DNA from: Streptosporangium sandarakinum
GTDB taxonomy: Bacteria > Actinomycetota > Actinomycetes > Streptosporangiales > Streptosporangiaceae
NCBI RefSeq assembly: GCF_013409935.1
Contig: NZ_JACCCO010000003.1
Span: 434,001-498,000 of the forward strand
Direction: 5' to 3'
Length of the DNA stretch: 64,000 nucleotides
Shown here: positions 16,964-24,856 of the stretch, in pieces
Numbering within the stretch: the stretch's first letter is position 1
How the letters are laid out: the number at the start of each line of letters is the position of its first letter
The notes under the pieces: generated by a model
What the model was told of the DNA's origin: nothing
The model's input: only the letters and a program-made list of their open reading frames with translations
Databases searched by the model: none
Made by a program: the position numbers and the translations under genes

Positions 16964-18559
16964 TCATCGGGCACCCGCGGCCAGGGCGGCGGCGTGCCGG
17001 GCCGCCCGGGCGTTGGAGGCGAACACCGCCGCCCCGGCCGCGCGCAGCGCCTCGGCCTGGCCGCCGAGCCCCTGCGGGTCGCCCTCGGTGCCGACCAGCG
17101 CCACCACCACCGCCGTCCCCCGGGCGACGGCCGCGGCGACGGCTGGGGCGAGCCGCCGCGCAGGGTCGGGGTCGGCGCCGTGCCCGAGGACCACGTCCAG
17201 GAGCGCGACGTCACCGCCCGGCACGCCTGCCAGGGCCTCCAGCCGCAGCGTGGGGTCGATCATCGGGTGGGCCCGGCCGCGGGTGTAGGCGTCGTCGCCG
17301 AAGTCGGTGAACCGCCCGGTCCCGGCCACCAGCCGGGCCTCGGCGCACAGGGTGCCCCCGGCGTACAGGCCGTGCAGCGCCGCGCCGCTCCGGCGGGCCG
17401 GCCCGCCGGAGCCGGTCGGACCGCCCGCCTCAGCCGTTGCGGGCGGGGCCGTCGCCGCACCGCCCGGTTCCCCGGTCCCGTCGCCCGGTCCCCGCGCCCC
17501 GCCGTCCCCGGCCTTCCGGCCGGCCGGTCCCGGGGCGGGCCAGGAGGGCCAGGCGGGGACCGGCGCCCCGAGCGCACGCAGGGCGCTCTCGGCCGCCGCG
17601 GTCAGGTCGCCGTTCCCGGGGCCGAGCAGGGCGGCCACCACCGGCGTGGCGAGCCCGGCGGCGGCGTCCCGCACCGTCCGGGCCACCTCCGGGGCGGGGG
17701 GCTTGGAGACCAGGACGATCAGCTCGGTCGCCGGGTCGGCGTCGAGCGCGGCGAGGGCCCGGAGCGTGGACAGCCCGCCCACCTCCGCCGACAGGTCCCG
17801 GCCGCCCACGCCGAGCACGTGCCGCACGCCCACGCCCGCCAGGTCCAGCAGGCAGGCGACCTGCTGCGCGCCGGTGCCGGAGGCGGCGACCATCCCGACC
17901 GGGCCGGGCCGCAGCACGTTGGCGAAGCCCAGGCCGGTCCCGCCGATCACCGCGGTGCCGCAGTCGGGCCCCATGACCAGCACGTCCCGCTCGGCGGCCC
18001 GCCGCTTGAGCAGCACCTCCTGCTCGACGGGCACGTTGTCACTGAAGATCATCACCGGCAGGCCGGCCTCGATCGCGTCCATCGCCTCGGTGAAGGCGTA
18101 CGGTCCCGGCACCGAGACCAGGGCCAGCACCGGGCCGGGGTCCGCGGCGAGGGCGCGGGCGGCGGCGCCGACCGTGCGCGGGGCGAGCCCGGCCGCACCG
18201 CCGAAGCCGCCGGGGTCCCCGAAGCCCCCGAAGCCGCCGGGGCCGTCCAGGCCCGCCGGGCCACCGCCCCCGCCGCCCGCCGTACGGCTCGCCAGGCCGG
18301 CCAGCAGCCGGTCCAGCTCGGCGGCGGCGGCCTCCAGGGCGGCCGGGTCCTCACCCCGCAGCGCGACCAGCAGGTCGCCCGGACCGGCCTCGGGCAGGCC
18401 GAAACCCAGGTCGGCGGCGACGCCGCGGTTGAGGCCGGTGGCCATCGCCACCAGGGCGACCTCGACGCCGGGCAGGTCGGAAGCCGTCCGGCTGACCCGC
18501 ATCAGGGTGACCGAGTCGTGGTAGGCGCCCGCGCGCACCCGGACCAGATCGACGCTCAT
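16964..18559 (-). CDS. allF: FdrA-like protein, AllF subunit of oxamate carbamoyltransferase
   Basis: This 531-residue protein of the FdrA family is built like succinyl-CoA synthetase alpha/ATP-citrate-lyase chains. It has a CoA-binding-type region with SDNVPVEQEVLLKRRA, the motif VMGPDCGTAVIGGTGLGFAN, and a second ligase-like domain ending in LLDVVLGHGADPDP. Two Gly/Pro-rich inserts (about 110-130 and 375-420) are absent from enteric FdrA. The start ATG 18557-18559 overlaps the allH stop (ATGA), so the subunits are translationally coupled. Acyl-CoA synthetase activity should not be assumed; the neighbours argue for oxamate carbamoyltransferase. Confidence 0.85.
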   Translation of the reverse strand: MSVDLVRVRAGAYHDSVTLMRVSRTASDLPGVEVALVAMATGLNRGVAADLGFGLPEAGPGDLLVALRGEDPAALEAAAAELDRLLAGLASRTAGGGGGGPAGLDGPGGFGGFGDPGGFGGAAGLAPRTVGAAARALAADPGPVLALVSVPGPYAFTEAMDAIEAGLPVMIFSDNVPVEQEVLLKRRAAERDVLVMGPDCGTAVIGGTGLGFANVLRPGPVGMVAASGTGAQQVACLLDLAGVGVRHVLGVGGRDLSAEVGGLSTLRALAALDADPATELIVLVSKPPAPEVARTVRDAAAGLATPVVAALLGPGNGDLTAAAESALRALGAPVPAWPSWPAPGPAGRKAGDGGARGPGDGTGEPGGAATAPPATAEAGGPTGSGGPARRSGAALHGLYAGGTLCAEARLVAGTGRFTDFGDDAYTRGRAHPMIDPTLRLEALAGVPGGDVALLDVVLGHGADPDPARRLAPAVAAAVARGTAVVVALVGTEGDPQGLGGQAEALRAAGAAVFASNARAARHAAALAAGAR

Positions 18560-19506
18560 CCGTCCCGCCCTCCGGCCCGCGCGGCTCCGTTCGCCCCGTC
18601 CCCGGCCCGCGCGGCTCCGTTCGCCCCGTCCCCGGTGAGCGCGACGACGGCGGTCAGGCCGATGCGCAGGCCCCACGCGAGGTCGGCCCCGGAGGTGTGG
18701 CCGAGCCGGAGCAGCCGCTCCAGCGCGGGCTCAAGGGGCGACCCGCCGGTCAGGCCCCGGAGGACGGCCAGCACCTCCGCGCACGCCTGGCCCCGCGCGG
18801 CGCAGTGCAGCAGCGTGGCCGAGACCGCGGTGGTCCGGCCGCGCGCGTCGAAGGCGACCGCCGCGCCCAGCCGGTCGGCCAGCCGTACGGCGCGGCGTGC
18901 CCCGGCCGCCGTCCCCAGGTGGCGCAGCGCCACGAGCGTCCCGGCGAGCACGTCGTCGCCGCTCGGGGTCAGCCCGGGACCCAGCCCGACGAGGCGTTCG
19001 GCGGCCGTGACGCAGTCGTGCGGCGAGGCCCGCGCGCACCCGGCGGCCAGCAGCCCGGTGGCGTCGGAGCCCTCCAGCCCCGGCCGCCGCGGCGACCGGT
19101 CGCACACCCCGGCCAGCACCGGCAGCGCGGCGGCCAGCCGCGCCGGGCCGGCCCGGCCCGGCGGCGGCGCCGGATCCCACCAGCGCCGCACCCCCAGGCG
19201 CAGCCGTTCCAGCTCCACCGCGCCGTCGCCGACCCACGCCTCGTCGCCCACGGCGGCCGCCGGCGGCGTCCCGGCGGTCACCAGCGCGTTGGGCAGCCGG
19301 ACGGCCCCGCCGGTCGTCACCGCCACCACGCGCGGCTCAAGCTCCGCGCGGACCTCCAGATAGATCGCCGAGGGGAACACCGCCAGCACCCGCGCGGGCC
19401 GCCGGGGCGCCTCCAGCACCGGCCGCAGGGCCGCGCTCGCCGCGCCGGTCGCGTCCGCCCGCACCGGGGACGACCGCGGTCCCCTCGGGCATGCCGTGAC
19501 GCTCAT
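18556..19506 (-). CDS. allH: DUF2877 protein, AllH subunit of oxamate carbamoyltransferase
   Basis: This 316-residue DUF2877 (YlbF) protein has the family core GLGPGLTPSGDDVLAG around residue 190, followed by ARGRTTAVSATLLHCAARGQ. ATG 19504-19506 has GGGGAGG 4 bases upstream. The gene is first of allH-allF-allG and lies back to back with pucR, so the 137-base gap should hold both promoters. The last 25 residues contain a duplicated GDGANGAARA from a 33-bp DNA repeat at about 18563-18628, which looks like a recent, probably neutral, expansion. Confidence 0.8.
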   Translation of the reverse strand: MSVTACPRGPRSSPVRADATGAASAALRPVLEAPRRPARVLAVFPSAIYLEVRAELEPRVVAVTTGGAVRLPNALVTAGTPPAAAVGDEAWVGDGAVELERLRLGVRRWWDPAPPPGRAGPARLAAALPVLAGVCDRSPRRPGLEGSDATGLLAAGCARASPHDCVTAAERLVGLGPGLTPSGDDVLAGTLVALRHLGTAAGARRAVRLADRLGAAVAFDARGRTTAVSATLLHCAARGQACAEVLAVLRGLTGGSPLEPALERLLRLGHTSGADLAWGLRIGLTAVVALTGDGANGAARAGDGANGAARAGGRDG

Positions 19507-19581
19507 TCCGCCTCCCCGCCGGCCGTCCCCCGTCGAGCCGACCGTAGAACGGCAGGTGAGGCGGGCCGTACGGGTAAAGAT

Positions 19582-19634
19582 GCCAACGCTCGGCCGGAGA
19601 GTTGGCTCTTCCTGACAGGGGTCCCATCGGTCAG
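19582..19634. promoter_or_regulatory. Inverted repeats in the allH-pucR divergent promoter
   Basis: Two dyads sit between the divergent allH and pucR starts. One is GCCAAC (19582-19587) with GTTGGC (19601-19606), spaced 13 bases. The other is CTGAC (19612-19616) with GTCAG (19630-19634). They lie within 65 bases upstream of the pucR ATG and are candidate PucR sites, but no binding consensus is known to me for this subgroup. Confidence 0.35.
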
Positions 19635-19643
19635 AATCAGCGC

Positions 19644-21209
19644 ATGGAACCTCCCGTGCGGCCGGCGAGCACCGGAACGATCATCCACGGTGTCGCGGTC
19701 GGGGAGGTGCTGGGCGTCTCCGCGCTGGCCGGGGCGCGGCTGATCGCCGGGGAGCGCGGGCTGGGCCGGATCGTGCAGCGGCTCAACGTGATGGAGGTCC
19801 CCGACATCCTGGCCTGGGTCAAGCCGCACGAACTGCTGCTCACCACCGGCTACCCGCTGCGCAACACCCCGCAGTCGCTCGGCCGGCTGGTGGCCGACCT
19901 CGACGAGCGGGGCCTGGCGGCGCTCGCCGTCAAGCCGGGCCGTTACCTCGACCGGCTGCCCGCGGAGATGGCGGAGCAGGCCGACCGCCTGGGGTTCCCG
20001 CTGATCCGGCTCCCCGACGGCGTCGGGTTCGACGACATCCTCAACCAGGTCCTCACCGACATCCTCAACCGGCAGGCGGCGGTGCTGGCCCGCGCCGAGG
20101 AGGCCCACCGGGCGCTGGTGCAGGTCGTGCTGGCCGGCGGCGGCCTGCGGGAGGTGACGGCGGAGGTCGCCGGGCTGCTCGGGGTGGCGGTGGCCGTGCT
20201 CGACCGGGGCGACCGCACGCTCGCCGCCGCCGGGCCCGCCGAGTACCTGGCCGCGCTGCGCAGCGCCCCGGAGGGCAGCCGCACCTCCGTCCCCGTCGTC
20301 GCGGGCGGCCACCACCACGGCCGCATCGTCGCCTGCGGGCCGGTCGGCTCGATCGCCGGCAGCGACGTCGGCATTCTGGAACGTGCCGCCACGGTCGCCG
20401 CGCTGGTCGTGACCCGGCAGGAGGCGGTCAACGCGGTGGAGAGCAAGTATCGCGCCGACTTCCTGCGCGACGTGCTGACCGGCCGGGACGGCGATCCCGC
20501 CCGCGTCGCGGCGCGCGCCCGGACCTTCGGCTGGGAGCTGGAGCGCCCGGTCACCGTGCTGGTGGCCGAGCTCGACCCCGGCGGCGGCGACGAGCGCGCC
20601 GCCCAGGACCGCCTGCCGGCCTGCTGGGCCGCGGCGGTGCGCCGCCACGACCCGCGCGGCGCGGTGGCGGGTTTCTCCCACGAGGTCGTCGCCGTCGTGG
20701 ACGCCGCCGCCGACGTCGCGCGCCTGGCCAAGGACGCCGCCGCGGCCTTCGCCGAGTGCGCGCCCGCGACCTTCTCCACGGGCGCCAGCCGTACCGCCCC
20801 GGCCGTCGAGGGGCTGCCCGACGCGTACGGCCAGGCGCTGAAGGCGGCCCGGGTGGGCCGGCAGCTCCACGGTCCCGGCGCGGTCGCCCACTTCGACCAG
20901 CTCGGCGTCTACCGCCTGCTGTCGCTGGTCGGCGACACCGGCGAGCTGCACGCCTTCGTCCGCGAGACCCTCGGCCCGCTCGCCTCCGACGACGACCCCG
21001 AGAACGCCGACCTGCGCCGGACCCTCCAGGTGCTGCTGGAGACCAACCTCAACGTCGCCGAGACGGCCCGCAGGCTGCACTTCCACTACAACACGCTGCG
21101 TTACCGGATCGGCAAGCTGGAGCGCATGCTGGGGGGCTTCACCGAGGACGCCCATCTGCGGCTGAACCTCACGCTGGCCCTGCACGTCCTGCGGATGCGC
21201 GGCATCTAG
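19644..21209 (+). CDS. pucR: PucR-family purine-catabolism regulator
   Basis: This 521-residue PucR-type regulator has an N-terminal PucR domain (about 20-140, starting VGEVLGVSALAGARLIAG) that senses a purine-pathway metabolite in Bacillus PucR. A GGDEF-like central part (CdaR type) follows, and a C-terminal helix-turn-helix reading LNVAETARRLHFHYNTLRYR. ATG 19644 was chosen over the upstream in-frame ATG 19602 because it lies at the homologues' usual start. The gene is divergent from allHFG and upstream of the permease and molybdenum-hydroxylase genes, so it is the obvious candidate regulator of the whole region. It ends 10 bases before the S4 gene. Confidence 0.88.
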   Translation: MEPPVRPASTGTIIHGVAVGEVLGVSALAGARLIAGERGLGRIVQRLNVMEVPDILAWVKPHELLLTTGYPLRNTPQSLGRLVADLDERGLAALAVKPGRYLDRLPAEMAEQADRLGFPLIRLPDGVGFDDILNQVLTDILNRQAAVLARAEEAHRALVQVVLAGGGLREVTAEVAGLLGVAVAVLDRGDRTLAAAGPAEYLAALRSAPEGSRTSVPVVAGGHHHGRIVACGPVGSIAGSDVGILERAATVAALVVTRQEAVNAVESKYRADFLRDVLTGRDGDPARVAARARTFGWELERPVTVLVAELDPGGGDERAAQDRLPACWAAAVRRHDPRGAVAGFSHEVVAVVDAAADVARLAKDAAAAFAECAPATFSTGASRTAPAVEGLPDAYGQALKAARVGRQLHGPGAVAHFDQLGVYRLLSLVGDTGELHAFVRETLGPLASDDDPENADLRRTLQVLLETNLNVAETARRLHFHYNTLRYRIGKLERMLGGFTEDAHLRLNLTLALHVLRMRGI

Positions 21210-21219
21210 ACTCTGGAGG

Positions 21220-21438
21220 GTGAACGAGACCTTCGAGCTGGAAACCGACTACATTCCGCTCTGCGACCTGCTGAAGTACTGCGCCGTCACCGACACCGGG
21301 GGCCAGGCCAAGCACTTCATCGCCGAGGGGAACGTCATGGTCGACGGTGAGGTCGAGACCCGCAAGACCCGCAAGATCCGCGGGGGTCAGGTCGTGACCG
21401 GCGACGGTTTCGAGATCCGGGTGGTCGCCGCCCGGTAA
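21220..21438 (+). CDS. S4-domain RNA-binding protein (YbcJ/YaaA-like)
   Basis: This 72-residue protein is almost wholly one S4 RNA-binding domain: LCDLLKYCAVTDTGGQAKHF, then IAEGNVMVDGEVETRKTRK and an IRGGQVV strand. Such stand-alone S4 proteins bind structured RNA, often on ribosomal subunits. GTG 21220 follows CTGGAG directly and is 10 bases after the pucR stop, so the two are probably co-transcribed. The link to purine catabolism is likely accidental. Confidence 0.8.
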   Translation: MNETFELETDYIPLCDLLKYCAVTDTGGQAKHFIAEGNVMVDGEVETRKTRKIRGGQVVTGDGFEIRVVAAR

Positions 21439-21493
21439 GGCCGCCACGGCCCGTTGGGCCCGCCGGGGGAGTGGGACGGCGGCCGGGATCCGG

Positions 21494-21522
21494 CTGCCGA
21501 CCGGGATGATCGGTTTCGGCAG
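21494..21522. promoter_or_regulatory. 29-bp dyad upstream of the permease gene
   Basis: CTGCCGA (21494-21500) pairs perfectly with TCGGCAG (21516-21522), and the inner ACCG and CGGT also match. The dyad is about 120 bases upstream of the permease ATG in the 205-base gap after the S4 gene. It could be an operator for PucR or an RNA hairpin. No known purine riboswitch core was recognised here. Confidence 0.35.
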
Positions 21523-21643
21523 TTCGTGCCAGTGCGAGAAGTGACAGGGCGGGCCTAAGGTGCCCGCAGCGAACAGCTTGGGATTCGGGAGGGATGCCTA
21601 CGGGGCGGCCACCGACCGACGGCCCGGTGAAAGGTAGGGCTTG

Positions 21644-23029
21644 ATGGTTGCAGGTTGGACCAAGCACGGTGACGGCAGGCACCTGGCACCCGGCGAGGTG
21701 GTGCGACCGGACGAGCGGCTGTCGTGGCCACGGATGATCGGATTCGGGGCCCAGCACGTCGTCGCGATGTTCGGCGCCACGTTCGTCTTCCCTCTCGTCA
21801 TGGGGCTCGACCCCAACGTCGCCATCATGTTCTCGGGCGTGGCGACGATCATGTTCCTGCTCATCGTGCGCGGGAAGATCCCCAGCTACCTCGGCAGCAG
21901 CGCCTCGTTCGTGGGCGGCGTGCTGGCCATCCGGGCGCTGTACGGCGGCGACACCCCGGCCGGCGACGCGGTCGTCACCGGGGCGATCCTGCTGGTCGGC
22001 CTGGTGCTGGCCCTGGTGGGCCTGGCCATCCACTTCGTCGGCGTGCAGATCATCCACCGGGTGTTCCCGCCGGTCGTCACCGGCGGCGTCGTCATGCTGA
22101 TCGGGTTCGGCCTGGCCTACGTCGTCGCCGACGTCTACTGGCCCAGCGACCAGTGGATCGCGCTGATCACCATGGTCGTCACGTTTCTGATCATCGTGGC
22201 GTTCCGCGGGTTCATCGGGCGGATCGGCATCCTCCTCGGGCTGGTCATCGGCTTCGTGCTGTCCTGGGCGGCCGACCGCGTCCTCGGCGACATCACCGCC
22301 TACAACGCCGGGACCGGGAAGATCGACACCCACCCCCGGGTGAACCTCGACGCGGTGGCGAGCGCCGACTGGATCGGCCTGCCGAACATGCACCTGCCCG
22401 ACATCAAGGTCTCGGCCGCGCTGCTGGTGCTGCCCGCGGTGATCGCGCTGATCGCCGAGAACGTCGGCCACGTCAAGGCGGTCGGCGAGATGACCGGCAC
22501 CGACGTCGACCCCTACCTGGGCCGGGCGATCGCCGCCGACGGCGTCACCACCGTGGTCGCCACCGCCTTCGGCGGCTCCCCGACCACCACCTACGCCGAG
22601 AACATCGGCGTCATGGCCGCCACCCGGGTCTACTCCACGGCCGCCTACTACATCGCGGCCGTCATCGCGATCCTCTTCGGCCTGTGCCCGAAGTTCGGCG
22701 CGCTGGTGGCGGCCACCCCGAACGGCGTGCTCGGCGGCATCACGGTGATCCTCTACGGCATGATCGGCCTGCTCGGCGCGAAGATCTGGATCGAGAACCG
22801 CGTCGACTTCTCCAACCCGATCAACATGGTTCCGATCGGGGCGGGCATCATCCTCGCCATCGGCCCGGTCAAGCAGATGTTCGGCTCCGACTTCGCGCTG
22901 GAGGGCATCGCCCTGGGCACCATCGTCGTCGTGGGCGGCTACCACCTGCTGCGGGTCGTCTCCCGGCAGAGCGGGGCCGCGGAGGCCCCGGCGGAGGGGG
23001 CCGGGCAGACCCGGGAGGCATCGGGATGA
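21644..23029 (+). CDS. NCS2-family xanthine/uracil permease
   Basis: This 461-residue nucleobase/cation symporter-2 protein has about 14 hydrophobic segments. The family signatures are FGAQHVVAMFGATFVFPLV near the N-terminus, IALIAENVGHVKAVGEMTG, and AFGGSPTTTYAENIGVM, where Glu and the TTTYAENIG loop form the base-binding site. ATG 21644 has AAAGGTAGGG upstream. The context (PucR, hydroxylase, allFGH) favours xanthine or another purine as substrate over uracil. The stop overlaps an ATGA with the small repeat ORF that follows. Confidence 0.88.
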   Translation: MVAGWTKHGDGRHLAPGEVVRPDERLSWPRMIGFGAQHVVAMFGATFVFPLVMGLDPNVAIMFSGVATIMFLLIVRGKIPSYLGSSASFVGGVLAIRALYGGDTPAGDAVVTGAILLVGLVLALVGLAIHFVGVQIIHRVFPPVVTGGVVMLIGFGLAYVVADVYWPSDQWIALITMVVTFLIIVAFRGFIGRIGILLGLVIGFVLSWAADRVLGDITAYNAGTGKIDTHPRVNLDAVASADWIGLPNMHLPDIKVSAALLVLPAVIALIAENVGHVKAVGEMTGTDVDPYLGRAIAADGVTTVVATAFGGSPTTTYAENIGVMAATRVYSTAAYYIAAVIAILFGLCPKFGALVAATPNGVLGGITVILYGMIGLLGAKIWIENRVDFSNPINMVPIGAGIILAIGPVKQMFGSDFALEGIALGTIVVVGGYHLLRVVSRQSGAAEAPAEGAGQTREASG

Positions 23030-23229
23030 CGGACGGGCGCCGCGGATCCCGGGCCGGACGGCCGGGCGGGAGTGACCTCGGGGTGACGGCCGGACACGGC
23101 CGGTCCCGGGCCGGACGGCCGGGCGGGAGAGGCCCCGGGCCGACGGCCGGGCATGGCCGGTCCCGGGCCGGACGGCCGGGCGCGGGAAGCCCCGGGCCGA
23201 ACGTGCGGACGCGGGGGATACCTGGATGA
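23026..23229 (+). CDS. Small Arg/Gly/Pro repeat ORF, coupled on both sides (hypothetical)
   Basis: A 67-codon frame starts at ATG 23026, overlapping the permease stop as ATGA. It ends at TGA 23227-23229, overlapping the next gene's ATG in the same way. It is made of three copies of a 19-residue unit containing RAGRPG and TAGHG. The peptide is basic and low in complexity and resembles no family I know. The exact fit between two coupled junctions is the only argument for translation; it may instead be a neutral repeat expansion that kept the reading frame open. Confidence 0.4.
   Translation: MTDGRRGSRAGRPGGSDLGVTAGHGRSRAGRPGGRGPGPTAGHGRSRAGRPGAGSPGPNVRTRGIPG
23047..23217. repeat. 57-bp tandem repeat, three imperfect copies
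   Basis: Copies start at 23047, 23104 and 23161, each opening TCCCGGGCCGGACGGCCGGG. The period of exactly 57 bases (19 codons) keeps the frame of the small ORF at 23026-23229. Between-copy differences are few, suggesting a fairly recent expansion. Confidence 0.85.
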
Positions 23230-24095
23230 AGCCGCCCCCGTTCGAGTACCACGCCCCCCGTTCCGTCGCCGAGGCGATGGAGGTCCTGGCCGCGGCCGGA
23301 CCGGAGGGCAAGGTGCTCGCGGGAGGCCAGAGCCTGATCCCCCTGCTGAACATGCGGCTGGCCGCCCCCGGTCACCTCGTCGACGTCAACCGGCTCACCG
23401 GGCTGGACACGGTCGAGGTCGAACCGGGGGGCGTGCGGGTCGGCGCGCTGGCCAGGCACGCCCGCGTGGAGCGGTCGGCCGGGGCGGCCGCCGCCCAGCC
23501 GCTGCTGCGCCAGGCGCTGCGGCTGGTCGCCCACCCGGTGATCCGCAACCGGGGCACGGTCGTCGGCAGCCTGGTGCACGCCGACCCCGCCGCCGAGCTG
23601 CCCGCGGTGCTGGCCCTCCTCGGCGGTTCGGTACGGCTGGCCCGGCCCGGCGCGGTCCGCGACGTCCCGGCCGCCGGTTTCTTCACCGGCCCCCTGGAGT
23701 CGGCCGCCGAGCCGGGCGAGCTGGCCCTCTCGGCGTTCTTCCCCGCCCTCGGCCCGCGCTGCGGCACCGCCTTCCACGAGGTGGCGCGGCGGCACGGCGA
23801 CTACGCCCTGGCCGGGGTCGCGGCGCTGGTCCGCCTGGACGACGGCCTGCGCGTCACCACCGCCCGGGCGGTGTGCGTGAGCGCGGGCCCGGTCCCGGTC
23901 GTGGTGGACGTCACCGGCCACGCCTGCGCGGACGGCTGGGCCGCGGCGGCGCGGGACGTGGCGAAGCGGGTCGAGCCGGAGGACGACATCCACGCGAGCG
24001 CGGCCTACCGGCGGCACCTGACCGGCGTCCTGGCCGAGCGGGCGCTGCGGGAGGCGGCGGCGTCCGCGGCGGGCGACGTGGGTACGAGGCGGTGA
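23226..24095 (+). CDS. Molybdenum hydroxylase FAD-binding subunit (CoxM/XdhB type)
   Basis: This 289-residue protein is the medium FAD subunit of a xanthine-dehydrogenase-family enzyme. The FAD loops are AGGQSLIPLLNMRLA (about 37-51) and HPVIRNRGTVVGSLVHADPA, with the CO-dehydrogenase flavoprotein C-terminal domain after them. The start ATG 23226 overlaps the preceding small ORF. It works with the 2Fe-2S and molybdopterin subunits that follow, in the M-S-L order usual in bacteria. The FAD passes electrons from the substrate to an acceptor. Xanthine or hypoxanthine is the likely substrate from context, which the sequence alone does not prove. Confidence 0.85.
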   Translation: MKPPPFEYHAPRSVAEAMEVLAAAGPEGKVLAGGQSLIPLLNMRLAAPGHLVDVNRLTGLDTVEVEPGGVRVGALARHARVERSAGAAAAQPLLRQALRLVAHPVIRNRGTVVGSLVHADPAAELPAVLALLGGSVRLARPGAVRDVPAAGFFTGPLESAAEPGELALSAFFPALGPRCGTAFHEVARRHGDYALAGVAALVRLDDGLRVTTARAVCVSAGPVPVVVDVTGHACADGWAAAARDVAKRVEPEDDIHASAAYRRHLTGVLAERALREAAASAAGDVGTRR

Positions 24096-24217
24096 ACGGG
24101 CCGTACGGCCCGGCGGACGGCGCGACGGGCGTGATGGGCGGGACGGGCGGCGCGGCGGCCGGGAGACGGTGAGCCCGGCCCCGGACGCGGCGACGAGCGG
24201 TGAGGAGCGGTGAGCCG

Positions 24218-24856
24218 ATGACGAACATCGCGGTCACACTGACCGTGAACGGGGTGGTCCGGCGGGCCGAGGTGCCCGGAAGGCGGCTGCTGTCCGACTG
24301 CCTGCGCCACGACCTCGGCCTGACCGGCACCCACGTCGGGTGCGAGCACGGGGTCTGCGGCTGCTGCACCGTGCTGCTGGACGGCGAGCCGGTGCGTTCC
24401 TGCCTGACGCTGGCCGCCACCGCCGACGGCCACGAGATCACCACGGTGGAGGGGCTGGCCGGGCCGGACGGGGAGCCGTCGCCGGTGCAGCGGGCCTTCG
24501 CCGAGTGCCACGGCCTGCAGTGCGGCTTCTGCACCCCGGGCTTCCTGTGCACGGTCACCGCCCTGCTGCGCGACAACCCGGCGCCGAGCGAGGAGGAGGT
24601 GCTGGAGGGGCTCTCCGGCAACCTCTGCCGCTGCACGGGCTACCAGAACATCGTCAGGTCCGTCCGCCGCGCCGCCGAGCTCATCGCCGGGGAGGACGAC
24701 GGCGGCCCGGCCGGGTGGCCGTCCGGGCCGGTCCGGACGTCCGGGGACGCCGAAGACACCGGCCATGCCGGGCCCGCCGGGGACGCCGAAGGTGCCGGGC
24801 GTGCCGGGATCGCCGGGGGCGCGACCGGGGAGCGCGCCGGGGCGGAGGGGGCATGA
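24218..24856 (+). CDS. Molybdenum hydroxylase 2Fe-2S subunit (CoxS/XdhC type)
   Basis: This 212-residue protein has both iron-sulfur sites of the family. The plant-ferredoxin-type cluster has C42, C47, C50 and C62; the second, helical-domain cluster has C102, C105, C137 and C139. The usual protein ends near residue 160. Here about 50 Gly/Ala/Asp-rich residues follow (AGPAGDAEGAGRAGIAGGAT), an unusual disordered tail. ATG 24218 has GGTGAG 3 bases upstream. The stop overlaps the large-subunit ATG (ATGA). The 122-base gap before it holds a short GTGA-coupled frame that I do not call a gene. Confidence 0.88.
   Translation: MTNIAVTLTVNGVVRRAEVPGRRLLSDCLRHDLGLTGTHVGCEHGVCGCCTVLLDGEPVRSCLTLAATADGHEITTVEGLAGPDGEPSPVQRAFAECHGLQCGFCTPGFLCTVTALLRDNPAPSEEEVLEGLSGNLCRCTGYQNIVRSVRRAAELIAGEDDGGPAGWPSGPVRTSGDAEDTGHAGPAGDAEGAGRAGIAGGATGERAGAEGA

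Noticed and set aside
21439-21643. Purine riboswitch upstream of the permease
   Set aside because: The gap holds a dyad but none of the conserved core sequences of known purine-class riboswitches that I could recognise.
23047-23217. CRISPR or integrase attachment repeats
   Set aside because: The 57-bp units are head to tail with no unique spacers and no integrase or cas gene nearby.
24092-24172. Short GTGA-coupled frame between the FAD and 2Fe-2S subunits
   Set aside because: Only 26 Gly/Ala-rich codons without conservation cues, and the 2Fe-2S gene has its own ribosome site; treated as spacer.
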